A stretch of DNA of 64,000 bases from Cohnella algarum (lineage in GTDB: Bacteria > Bacillota > Bacilli > Paenibacillales > Paenibacillaceae), in contig NZ_JAFHKM010000002.1 of assembly GCF_016937515.1 (NCBI RefSeq), forward strand, positions 3,033,001-3,097,000. Direction: 5' to 3'. The position numbers were made by a program, and so were the translations under genes. Under the pieces are notes generated by a model, which ran no database searches, was not told the DNA's origin, and saw only the letters and a list, made by a program, of their open reading frames with translations. Below are positions 42,932-50,012 of this stretch, one piece after another (position 1 is the first letter of the stretch; the number at the start of each line of letters is the position of its first letter).

Positions 42932-44704
42932 ATGAACGGACTATGGACAAGCGGGGTCATTGCCCGAATTACCAGGAAGTTGTCCTATAAAATTATGCTT
43001 TTTGTTTCCGCCGTCATTCTTCTCGTCGTTGCCATTCTTACCCAAATTTTCTACGAGCGGACGACGACATGGATGAAAACAACCTATATCGCGAACAGCA
43101 AAAAAGATTTGACCCACTTGGGAAAGAGCTTGGATGACTATGTTTCCCAGGTCGACGCCGTTTCGTTGACGTTCCGGAGAGACGAAAACTTCATGACTTC
43201 GCTCTTGATCGGAGAAGGCAAGGATCTGTCCAGCCGTACGGCGATCGAGGGTCAGCTTCGGAATCTGTATTTCTCCTCGCGAAAGGAATACGATTCGATA
43301 TCTTTTTATATTCCGGCAACGAAAGAGGTTTTTGCTATTTCCAAAAACGGTCCCCGGGTGAATTTGACGAACGGCAGTTACGTAGGAGCCCGAGAATCGG
43401 AGCCGTGGTATTTGACTGCTGCGTCCGCTCCCAATTACCGAAGTATCGAACCGCCCGCAGCGGATGGCCAATTCTTTACTTTCCACCGCGCGCTGATCCA
43501 TTTCTCAAGCCGAAAACCGCTCGGACTCGTGTCCATTACGCTGAATGACAAGAAGCGAGAGGAAATGCTTCAAGACCTCGTTTCCGATGAAGGCGAGATG
43601 ATCGGCATCTTTGATCGCGACGGGCGGCGTTACTACGCGAACGAACCGTTTTTGTCCAGGCACGCCGCCGACATTCTGGGTCGGTTGGCGAAGGACGGCG
43701 ACAAGGAGCTTATATGGTCGGACGGTCTCGACTCGTATTTAGCTGTCGAGGCGGTATCGGATGAAGGAAGTTGGCGTTTCGTGAAGTTGATCTCGATCAA
43801 GCAACTGAACAACCGCGCGGACGAAGCGAGAAATCTCGTACTTTTAGTCGGAGTATTCTTAATCCTTTTCTTTATTCCCATCGTGATGTACTTATCCAGC
43901 TTGATTACAAGAAAAATCGGAGTATTGGCAAAGCAAATGGAAAAAGTCGGAGAGGGTAACTTCGATACGTATGTAGAGATTCAAGGCAATGACGAAATTT
44001 CATACCTGTCTAAGAAGTTCAACTCGATGGTGAAACGGATCGACGAATTGATCATGGAAGAGTACAAGGCCAAGTTAAACGAGAAAAATGCACGGATGAA
44101 AGCGCTCGAAGCGCAAATCAACCCGCATTTCCTATATAACGCGCTGCAGGTGATCTCGACGCAGGCGATGATGCTGCAAGCTGAAGAAATCGAGAAGGTC
44201 GTCAACTCGCTTGCCAAAACCCTACGGTATGCGATCAAGGAAGGGGATATGGTTACGTTAGGGAGAGAGCTGGAACATGTAGAGCATTACGTTTATTTGC
44301 AAAAGGCCCGATTCGGTCATCGGCTGTCCGCATCGATCGAAGTCGATCCGTCTTGCCTGGAAACGAGAGTGCCGAAATTATCGATTCAGCCACTGGTGGA
44401 AAACGTCATTAAGCACGTGCTCGAAAAGATGAACGAGCCGGTCGCGATTGTCGTAAGAGGATGCTCGGATGAAAATGGCGTCCGGTTAACCGTATCGGAC
44501 AACGGACCCGGCATTACCCCGGAAAGGTTAAGTCAAATCCACATGCTCCTGAATAACGGACAATGGCTAGCAAACGTACAGGAAAATATCGGACTTAAAA
44601 GTATAAAGGAGCGGCTGCAGCTGCTCATGGGAGACCGCGCGACCCTTGCAGTCATCGGCTTAAATCCCGGGACGGAAATTCGGTTGTTTATCCCGAACCA
44701 ATAG
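42932..44704 (+). CDS. Orphan YesM-type sensor histidine kinase
   Basis: About 590 residues. A start at 42902, overlapping the preceding stop as TAATG, is also possible. GGAGG lies 15 nt before 42932, which is long. One membrane segment (IMLFVSAVILLVVAILTQIF), an extracytoplasmic sensor domain, a second segment (LVLLVGVFLILFFIPIVMYLS), a HAMP domain, H399 in QINPHFLYNALQ, and the ATP-binding motif SDNGPGIT are present. No response regulator follows. The DUF6431 transposon begins within about 150-200 bp, so a partner gene may have been displaced. It was probably paired with the split binding protein upstream. Confidence 0.88.
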   Translation: MNGLWTSGVIARITRKLSYKIMLFVSAVILLVVAILTQIFYERTTTWMKTTYIANSKKDLTHLGKSLDDYVSQVDAVSLTFRRDENFMTSLLIGEGKDLSSRTAIEGQLRNLYFSSRKEYDSISFYIPATKEVFAISKNGPRVNLTNGSYVGARESEPWYLTAASAPNYRSIEPPAADGQFFTFHRALIHFSSRKPLGLVSITLNDKKREEMLQDLVSDEGEMIGIFDRDGRRYYANEPFLSRHAADILGRLAKDGDKELIWSDGLDSYLAVEAVSDEGSWRFVKLISIKQLNNRADEARNLVLLVGVFLILFFIPIVMYLSSLITRKIGVLAKQMEKVGEGNFDTYVEIQGNDEISYLSKKFNSMVKRIDELIMEEYKAKLNEKNARMKALEAQINPHFLYNALQVISTQAMMLQAEEIEKVVNSLAKTLRYAIKEGDMVTLGRELEHVEHYVYLQKARFGHRLSASIEVDPSCLETRVPKLSIQPLVENVIKHVLEKMNEPVAIVVRGCSDENGVRLTVSDNGPGITPERLSQIHMLLNNGQWLANVQENIGLKSIKERLQLLMGDRATLAVIGLNPGTEIRLFIPNQ

Positions 44705-44904
44705 TTCTCGATTTTACCCTTGACTTTCTTTTGATGTTCCATATGATCCAATCATCCCTCCCGATATAATGACGTCAAGAACCTCACACTCTTGAATGGG
44801 CGGGATGCAGCATGGGTCGGTTATTTGTTCGCCGCCTGACTTTATGGCGGGAAAAAGGCATGAATTCGCCATTCGGTGTGGCGGAGCCAAACCGAATAAA
44901 CAGC
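44705..44904. other. Gap between the orphan kinase and the first transposition module
   Basis: No gene is seen. The stretch 44827-44885 contains GC-rich short inverted motifs (TTCGCCATTCGGTGTGGC) that loosely resemble the reverse complement of the right-end repeats at 48292-48335. The true left end of the element may therefore lie as far out as 44827. No target duplication could be found. Confidence 0.35.
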
Positions 44905-44956
44905 CGACAATAGCCTAATCCCTTCTGTACAATGACGGTGGATTAGGCTATTGTCG
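44905..44956. repeat. 16-bp perfect inverted repeat at the left end of module 1
   Basis: CGACAATAGCCTAATC at 44905-44920 is the exact complement of 44941-44956, with a 20-nt loop that contains ATGACGGT. A second inverted repeat (AATGCTCCCG at 44969-44978 against 44998-45007) follows at once. The pair could be transposon-end structures or an attenuator in the leader of the DUF6431 gene. Confidence 0.75.
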
Positions 44957-45619
44957 ATTAAAAAGGAAAATGCTCCCGAACCTTTGGCGAGGATCCCCGG
45001 GAGCATTCACTTCATCATGTCAAAAATACTTTATTTCGGCCTTTCTTGCAAGGCTTATTTACGCACATTCGGAAATCAATCTCCTGACGTCCAGCTCTGC
45101 TGTGAAAACTGCGGTCGGCTTCTCCATAAACACGGTCGTTATTGGCGAGGAATTGTGACGAAGCATGAGGTCATCCAGATCCCGATCTACCGTCGATATT
45201 GTCCTACCTGTAGAATAACAATCTCCCTCCTGCCGGAGTTCCTGATTCCATGGGCCCGGTATGCGACTTGGGTGCGAGAAGCGGCATTAAAGCGCAAGCA
45301 CAAGGGATTCTCTTGGCGGCAGACGACAGAAAGCACAACAACTCCTGCCGTGCGTTATAGCCGCCGTACGTTGAAACGCTGGTGGGCAAGACATCTGCGC
45401 CGCGCAGCGGATGCAGCACTATGGGTTGCTGGGAAACTCGTAGCCCAGGGGGACGACACGGATATGCTCCACCTTTACCCCACCATGATGAACCCAACGC
45501 CAATGGATACATTGGATTGGCTGGACAAACTGTTACCCCGATTCATCCCCGCTGGCGCATCCAGACGGGGCTATTGGACGTTTCTAAATGCGAGGTTACC
45601 TGTAGCATCACGCTTATAA
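44951..45619 (+). CDS. DUF6431-like zinc-ribbon protein of transposition module 1
   Basis: Up to 222 residues from a TTG at 44951. The ATG at 45017, giving about 200 residues, is an alternative start. A zinc-ribbon of two CxxC pairs is visible (CENCGRLLHKHGRYW, then RRYCPTCRITISLLPEFLIP), followed by a basic stretch (RYSRRTLKRWWARHLRRA) that could bind DNA. The protein at 51790 shares the same plan. The role is unknown. Its constant position upstream of TnsB/TnsC-like genes and its zinc-ribbon suggest a target-selection or regulatory role comparable to TniQ/TnsD, which is inference. Confidence 0.65.
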   Translation: MSIKKENAPEPLARIPGSIHFIMSKILYFGLSCKAYLRTFGNQSPDVQLCCENCGRLLHKHGRYWRGIVTKHEVIQIPIYRRYCPTCRITISLLPEFLIPWARYATWVREAALKRKHKGFSWRQTTESTTTPAVRYSRRTLKRWWARHLRRAADAALWVAGKLVAQGDDTDMLHLYPTMMNPTPMDTLDWLDKLLPRFIPAGASRRGYWTFLNARLPVASRL

Positions 45620-45791
45620 ATCCCTTCAGCATCCACCGCCAAGGAGCAAGGCAAACGAAAATCGCCTCCAAAATTGCTTTAAAAATCGCCTGGACGGCAA
45701 GTTGCCCTCCTGATCCCACAAAATATGCGCCCTCCCTGGCTTCTAGCGTCTATGCGATACTCTCATAGACCACAGGGAGAGGAGATTTAGC

Positions 45792-47174
45792 ATGGATGAG
45801 CAAGCAAGGCAGCAAGAAGCCAACTTCCGTTATGGCTTAATTGCATCACTGGTTAGCCGCAAATTGGATCCCGGAGAACAGATGGCGTTGATGCGCGAAA
45901 TTGTAAGCCATGAGTATGAAACGTCGTCGGGACAGCGAAGGAGAATTAGTCTACGAACGCTTGAGCGATATTTAAAAGCGTATCGCGAAGGCGGATGGGA
46001 GGCGCTGTTGCCCTCCGTCCGAGCAGACAAACTCACGACCAGGGAAATCCCCGAGGATGTGCTTGCCAAAGCGATTGCCTTAAAGCAGGAGCAACCCGGC
46101 CGAAGCGTCAGGCAGATTATTGCGATTCTGGAACTGGCGGCATTCGTGGCCCCCGGCACCCTGAAAGAAAGCACGCTTAGCAAGCAGCTTCGCCGCCGCG
46201 GCGCCACGCGCAAAGCGTTACTGAATACGGGGTGGAGCCACTTTCGCCGGTTTGAAGCCACGCACCGAAATAGCATGTGGCAAGGCGATGTGCAGCATAC
46301 CCTTTACCTTCCGCATCCGGACAAGCCCGGCAAGAAGGTCATGGCCTATCTGGTTATTTTCATTGACGATTACTCTCGCTTCGTTGTGCATGGCCAGTTC
46401 TATTTCGAGGAACGTGTGGCCCGGCTGGAGGATTGCCTGAAGAAGGCGATTTTAAAGAACGGAGTGCCGGAAATGATCTATGTCGATAACGGCGCCATCT
46501 ATTCTTCACACCATTTTGAGCGGATTTGCGGGCGACTGGGGGCAGAGCTTAAGCATACTCGCCCCGGACGTCCTATGGGACGCGGGAAGCAAGAAAAGTT
46601 CTTCCGATTTGTCGACCAGAGCTTTGTGCCGGAGGCATACGACCTGATTGAACAAGGGAAGATCCAGACGCTTAACGATTTGAATCGATTCTTCTCGGCG
46701 TGGCTTGAGATTGCTTACCACCAGAAAGTCCACAACAGCTTTAAGCAGCGCCCAGTCGACCGATACCAAAAAGACGACCACCCGATTCGCATGTTGCCGC
46801 CGCATGAACTCATAGAAGTATTCTTGCTGGAGGAATCCCGCAAAGTGGACAAAACGGGATGCATCTCGCTGCTGGGCACGATATTCGAGGTCCAGACAGA
46901 GCTTGCCGGCTCGAAGATTCAGGTGCGATTCGATCCGCACGACCTGTCCGTCATCCAGGTGTGGAAGGACGGCCAGCGCTATGAAGACGCGAAGCCAATG
47001 AAGCTCCGCGATCCGAAAAACCGGCCGAAGCAGGATGAACCGAAGGCCGTCATGCAACCGCCGAAGACGGGCCTCAACTATGTGGAATTATTGGTGGAAG
47101 AACAGAAACGGCAGACCCGCGAAGCGCAAGGCGCTGCGCTTTCGCGAGCGATGAAAGAGGTGAAACGCTCATGA
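45792..47174 (+). CDS. TnsB-like DDE transposase of module 1
   Basis: 460 residues, with GGGAGAGGAG upstream. The N-terminal helix-turn-helix region (RRISLRTLERYLKAYREGG) is followed by an rve-type integrase core: D in WQGDVQHT, D in IYVDNGAIY and E in GRGKQEKFFRFV. A C-terminal beta domain (SRKVDKTGCISLLGTIFEV) resembles the Mu-type C-terminal domain of MuA/TnsB/Tn552 transposases. The stop overlaps the ATPase start (ATGA). The product should cut and join the element ends. The glutamine in place of the more usual Ile/Val before the catalytic Glu is unremarkable. Confidence 0.88.
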   Translation: MDEQARQQEANFRYGLIASLVSRKLDPGEQMALMREIVSHEYETSSGQRRRISLRTLERYLKAYREGGWEALLPSVRADKLTTREIPEDVLAKAIALKQEQPGRSVRQIIAILELAAFVAPGTLKESTLSKQLRRRGATRKALLNTGWSHFRRFEATHRNSMWQGDVQHTLYLPHPDKPGKKVMAYLVIFIDDYSRFVVHGQFYFEERVARLEDCLKKAILKNGVPEMIYVDNGAIYSSHHFERICGRLGAELKHTRPGRPMGRGKQEKFFRFVDQSFVPEAYDLIEQGKIQTLNDLNRFFSAWLEIAYHQKVHNSFKQRPVDRYQKDDHPIRMLPPHELIEVFLLEESRKVDKTGCISLLGTIFEVQTELAGSKIQVRFDPHDLSVIQVWKDGQRYEDAKPMKLRDPKNRPKQDEPKAVMQPPKTGLNYVELLVEEQKRQTREAQGAALSRAMKEVKRS

Positions 47175-47973
47175 TTCGTGGTTTCTTCGGGTGGGAGCGC
47201 GTTCCGTTCACCCGGGAGATTGAAACACGGCATCTGCACCGCTCCAAGCGATTCGAAGAATGTGTAGCACGGATGCAGTATATGGTGATGACTCGCTCGA
47301 TTGGCTGCGTCACCGGTGAAATTGGCTGCGGCAAGTCGACAGCCGTTCGCTACTTGAAAGACCAACTGGATCCGAACAAGTACCGGTTTATCTATCTGTC
47401 GGATGCGAATCTGAAACCAAGGGACTTTTACCGTGAACTCCTCCACCACTTCGGCTTGCCGCCCAAGTTTCTGCGCAGCGAAGCCAAACGGCAATTCCAG
47501 CACCTCGTATGGGATTTGTACGAGAACCAGCAGAAGGTCGCCGTTATTGTCGTGGATGAAGCGCACCTGCTTTCAGGAGACATGCTGCAAGAAATACGCT
47601 TTTTGACGAATTTTCGTATGGACTCGATTTCGCCGCTTGCCCTGCTGCTCATTGGACAGCCGGAACTACAGGCCACGTTGCAACTGAGAATCTTCAAGCC
47701 GATTACACAGCGGATGAACGTGCGTTTTCATTTGGAAGGCTTGTCGCTCGAGGAGTGCCGCGATTACATCTCCCACCAATTGGAGGTTGCCGGAAGTACA
47801 GGGCCGGTGTTTACGACAGAAGCGATGGACGCCATATACGCGCATGCTCGGGGATATGCCGAGAGATAAATAACGTCTGCACCGCTGCGCTTCTGGATGC
47901 AGTGCTGCGAAAAGACAAAATGATTGATACCGTCCATGTGACGAGGATCCTAGCTGAATTTAAGGAACAGTGA
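47171..47973 (+). pseudogene. TnsC/ExeA-like AAA+ ATPase of module 1, frameshifted near its end
   Basis: The frame begins FFGWERVPFTREIETRHLH, typical of the ExeA/TnsC group. Walker A is TGEIGCGKST, Walker B is VIVVDEAHLL, and the sensor region is LLLIGQPELQA. The frame stops at 47869 after HARGYAER. The neighbouring frame carries on with INNVCTAALLDAVLRKDKMI to 47973, matching the C-terminus of the intact homologue at 53718. Adding one A near 47867 would repair it. The ATPase would normally activate the transposase and choose the target. The break disables the last 35 residues unless it is a sequence error. Confidence 0.85.
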
Positions 47974-47976
47974 GGG

Positions 47977-48207
47977 ATGACAAATATGAATGAGATACGA
48001 TTTCATGGAGATACCGAGCGTTGGAACGTGTACGATGGAGAAGAGTTGCTTTGCTCGCTACGTTGTGGTGATGCCGTGATGATTCAAGTAGGAAAGCACT
48101 TCTTGCCATCCAACCTTGAGCTCGATACGGACTGGTACGTGAAGTTTGGAAATTCGAAGTTCTGGCTCCACCGACATGCCAAGTACCGCGTCCGACCGCT
48201 GTTCTAA
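47977..48207 (+). CDS. DUF5348-like small protein
   Basis: 76 residues, four bases after the ATPase stop, with AAGGA 10 nt upstream. The sequence has the features I associate with DUF5348 (ERWNVYDGEELLCSLRCGD, then DWYVKFGNSKFWLH). The function is unknown. Its place inside the element, just before the terminator and the right-end repeats, suggests a cargo or accessory regulatory gene. Module 2 has no counterpart. Confidence 0.7.
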   Translation: MTNMNEIRFHGDTERWNVYDGEELLCSLRCGDAVMIQVGKHFLPSNLELDTDWYVKFGNSKFWLHRHAKYRVRPLF

Positions 48208-48230
48208 CTGCTCTTCGGAGCAGTTTTTTT
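48206..48230 (+). terminator. Rho-independent terminator closing module 1
   Basis: AACTGCTC at 48206-48213 pairs with 48218-48225 across a TTCG loop. The stem runs into a seven-base T-run (48224-48230). Confidence 0.88.
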
Positions 48231-48291
48231 ACGCCGACAAACAAAGGCGAAATATAATTGTCTCCGAAACGGCGGTGAGGAAAGCAAAAAG

Positions 48292-48335
48292 CCACCGTCA
48301 TTGGCGGTTCCGAATCTACCGTCAATTAAAGTGGC
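48292..48335. repeat. Right-end ACCGTCA repeats of module 1
   Basis: CCACCGTCATTGGCGG at 48292-48307 and CTACCGTCAATTAAAGTGGC at 48316-48335 repeat with a 24-bp period. The first is the exact inverse of CAATGACGGTGG at the left end. Module 2 has the same spacing at 54554 and 54578. Confidence 0.6.
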
Positions 48336-48403
48336 TGATGACAACATAATAGAGATGGTACGTTGATTGGCTTGTATCATATATGTGTAAGGATCTACGA
48401 AGT

Positions 48404-48446
48404 ATAGCGTACAGATATTGCAAAATATATCTGTACGCTATTTTTG
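48404..48446 (+). terminator. 15-bp perfect hairpin with T-run
   Basis: ATAGCGTACAGATAT at 48404-48418 pairs with 48427-48441, followed by TTTT. No gene is recognised directly upstream, so it may belong to the disrupted host sequence or a small RNA. Confidence 0.6.
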
Positions 48447-48850
48447 CTTAAAATAATTGTGAATAGGAATTAAAGTTTGTCGCTATTCCTATATTTATCC
48501 TCGGCAGGAGCCACCCGCTGGGTTCCTTCGTTAGATTGGAGGAATGCGTATCCGAAAGCGGAACGCAAATTCACAGCGGGAGGTCATCACGTCTGAGTAG
48601 CATAGGTCTCAGCCAGCGGAGTAAAGCGTCGAGTTGCAAATATTCACGAAACACCGACCTCGAGGTGTTAAACCGTGCAAATATGGCAAAATACGCCTCC
48701 TCAAGTCGGGGACAGGTAGTAAACCGCAATCTGTTCTATGCAGATAAGCAAGTAAGATTTGGCTGTTCTCATATTATGAGGTAGATTTCCAGCATGGATG
48801 CAGCATCGCAAGTTCATAAGAAATCGGCTCGATCCTAGTAATCTCTCGCA
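48447..48850. other. Gap without a supported gene
   Basis: About 400 bases between the hairpin at 48404 and the toxin promoter. Short open frames exist on both strands but none has a convincing ribosome binding site or a recognisable product. I see nothing else in it. Confidence 0.4.
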
Positions 48851-48859
48851 CACTTTTGG

Positions 48860-48865
48860 TATAAT
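48860..48865 (+). promoter_or_regulatory. Probable -10 box of the holin-like toxin gene
   Basis: A perfect TATAAT hexamer lies in GGTATAATGTT, about 58 bp upstream of the toxin start. The -35 region is weak. Confidence 0.45.
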
Positions 48866-48923
48866 GTTCAAGTACAACAGACTTGGGTGGGGAAGTATCG
48901 CCTTCAGAGTGGAGGTGATGCTT

Positions 48924-49004
48924 ATGCAATTTTCGTTGACAGAAGTGATCATGCTAGGCATGTTTGTGCTGGCTCTGCTCACATATCTGAAAAAACGAAA
49001 ATAA
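48924..49004 (+). CDS. Putative holin-like type I toxin peptide, 26 residues
   Basis: The ATG at 48924 lies 6-7 nt after GGAGGTG. The encoded peptide is a single hydrophobic helix (LTEVIMLGMFVLALLTYL) with a basic tail KKRK. This matches the size, layout and upstream GGAGGTGATG signature of the Firmicutes putative holin-like toxins, part of the TxpA/BsrG/Fst-like type I toxin group. A hairpin overlapping the stop codon and a second terminator at 49082 are where the convergent antitoxin RNA usually lies in such loci. Longer in-frame starts exist upstream but lack the site. Confidence 0.7.
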   Translation: MQFSLTEVIMLGMFVLALLTYLKKRK

Positions 49005-49040
49005 CCCGCCCAGGTTAGCGCCAAGGGAACGGGTTATTTT
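48998..49040. terminator. Toxin-gene terminator, possibly shared with an antisense antitoxin RNA
   Basis: AAAATAACCCG at 48998-49008 pairs exactly with 49030-49040, so T-rich tails exist on both strands. The hairpin overlaps the toxin stop. A bidirectional terminator here is a common feature of toxin/antitoxin RNA pairs in this group. Confidence 0.65.
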
Positions 49041-49081
49041 CTCTAACTTCTTTGGAGGTTTCCCACCCAAATGTTGTGCAG

Positions 49082-49110
49082 GGAGTCGGATGGCCGTCCG
49101 GCTCCTTTTT
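49082..49110 (+). terminator. Second hairpin with T-run downstream of the toxin
   Basis: GGAGTCGGAT pairs imperfectly with TCCGGCTCC and is followed by five T (49106-49110). Confidence 0.55.
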
Positions 49111-49706
49111 CTATCCTAATCATAACACGACTATTTCATTCACGCAATTTACCTTTCGCCGTAATCCATCCATTTCCCATCGATATTGAACTCCTCTCCC
49201 CTTAATGTCGAAAGCAACAACCATCCTTCGTAAAACTGACGATGCTCCCCGACTTCAATCCTTACTGCCTTGTTCCAACAAATAATTTATTGTCAGAGAG
49301 TCCGATTTTGCATGAAAAATGAAATGAATAGTAGAGGGAAAAGTTTCGTTGCCCTCCTTGAACCTTGAAAATTTCATACGTTCTAATCCGGTACATTCCC
49401 CGCACACCTATATATAGGTAAGCCAATTTGCAGGTGCGCCATGACCACTTTGCCTGTTCTCTTTCCAGTATACGCTGGTGGAGATGATGGCGGAGAGCGA
49501 GCGATTTCTCCTTGCAATTGTAAATGGTGGTTCCATTTATGGCGATGACACATGCGGAGGGATAATGATACTTCCGTCCAGCCACAGCTCATCGCAATGG
49601 GGGCGGCTTCCAGTGATCCTGGGAGAGGTGAGAAGCCTATGAGAGCGGCGATACCACCGTTCATCGGATTGGATATTTAAGCGAGAAACCAAAACAGAGG
49701 CGGAGT
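49111..49706. other. Gap without a supported gene
   Basis: About 600 bases. Minus-strand frames at 49262-49585 and 49383-49664 lack ribosome binding sites and recognisable content. The plus strand shows only short frames. It could be decayed DNA of the recombinase-bearing element. Confidence 0.4.
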
Positions 49707-49745
49707 GCAGAGATGTGCATGATGCTGTAGCACATCTCTGCTTTT
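49707..49745 (+). terminator. 12-bp hairpin terminator upstream of the SHOCT-like gene
   Basis: GCAGAGATGTGC at 49707-49718 pairs exactly with 49730-49741, then TTTTCGC. It insulates the recombinase genes from upstream transcription. Confidence 0.7.
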
Positions 49746-49789
49746 CGCTGTTTCATGAAACGTAGGTGAACCGTATGGGAGGTTAGTTT

Positions 49790-49936
49790 ATGCAGCATAA
49801 GGTAATCCGATATAGCATGCAAATCGCGATGCTGAGACAATTGTTAGCTTTGTCGCTGATAAACGAGCATGAGTTTCATGTATTAAAAAACAAAACCATG
49901 AGAGACTATGACATCCAATCTGACCTTACCTCTTGA
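49790..49936 (+). CDS. Small SHOCT-like protein preceding the serine recombinase
   Basis: 48 residues from the ATG at 49790, 7 nt after GGAGG. The sequence YSMQIAMLRQLLALSLINEH followed by EFHVLKNK has the pattern of the small SHOCT-type proteins often encoded immediately before large serine recombinases in Firmicutes integrative elements (short helix, then xGLIxxxEF-like turn). The stop is 76 bp before the recombinase start. The function is unknown. It may be a partner or directionality factor, but that is a guess. Confidence 0.6.
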   Translation: MQHKVIRYSMQIAMLRQLLALSLINEHEFHVLKNKTMRDYDIQSDLTS

Positions 49937-50012
49937 TTCGTACCTTTGTTAATCAAACGAAAATTTATTACGCTGTAAGCGTCATAAATGCGAATCAAAG
50001 GAGGAACTCGTC

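Larger units (their letters stand above)
44905..48345 (+). mobile_element. Tn7-like/TnsBC-type transposon, module 1 (DUF6431, TnsB, TnsC, DUF5348)
   Basis: Four co-directional genes encode a zinc-ribbon DUF6431 protein, a TnsB-like DDE transposase, a TnsC/ExeA-like ATPase (frameshifted) and a DUF5348 protein. The 12-mer CAATGACGGTGG at 44930-44941 is inverted at 48292-48303. A second ACCGTCA copy lies 24 bp further right at 48318. These look like transposase-binding sites at the two ends. The outer boundaries are approximate. A terminator at 48206 closes the gene block before the right-end repeats. No TnsA or TniQ gene is seen. Confidence 0.7.

Noticed and set aside
44827..48350. A 5-bp target duplication around module 1
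   Set aside because: Several possible TGT/ACA end pairs were tried (for example 44827 with 48342, 44926 with 48342) and none had matching flanks.
48404..48446. CRISPR or tandem-repeat array in the accessory region
   Set aside because: Only single palindromes occur there. No regularly spaced direct repeat with unique spacers was found anywhere in the window.
49262..49664. Overlapping minus-strand open frames of about 100 residues
   Set aside because: No ribosome binding site, low-complexity or unrelated composition, and no family resemblance. They probably arise by chance in a gene-free stretch.
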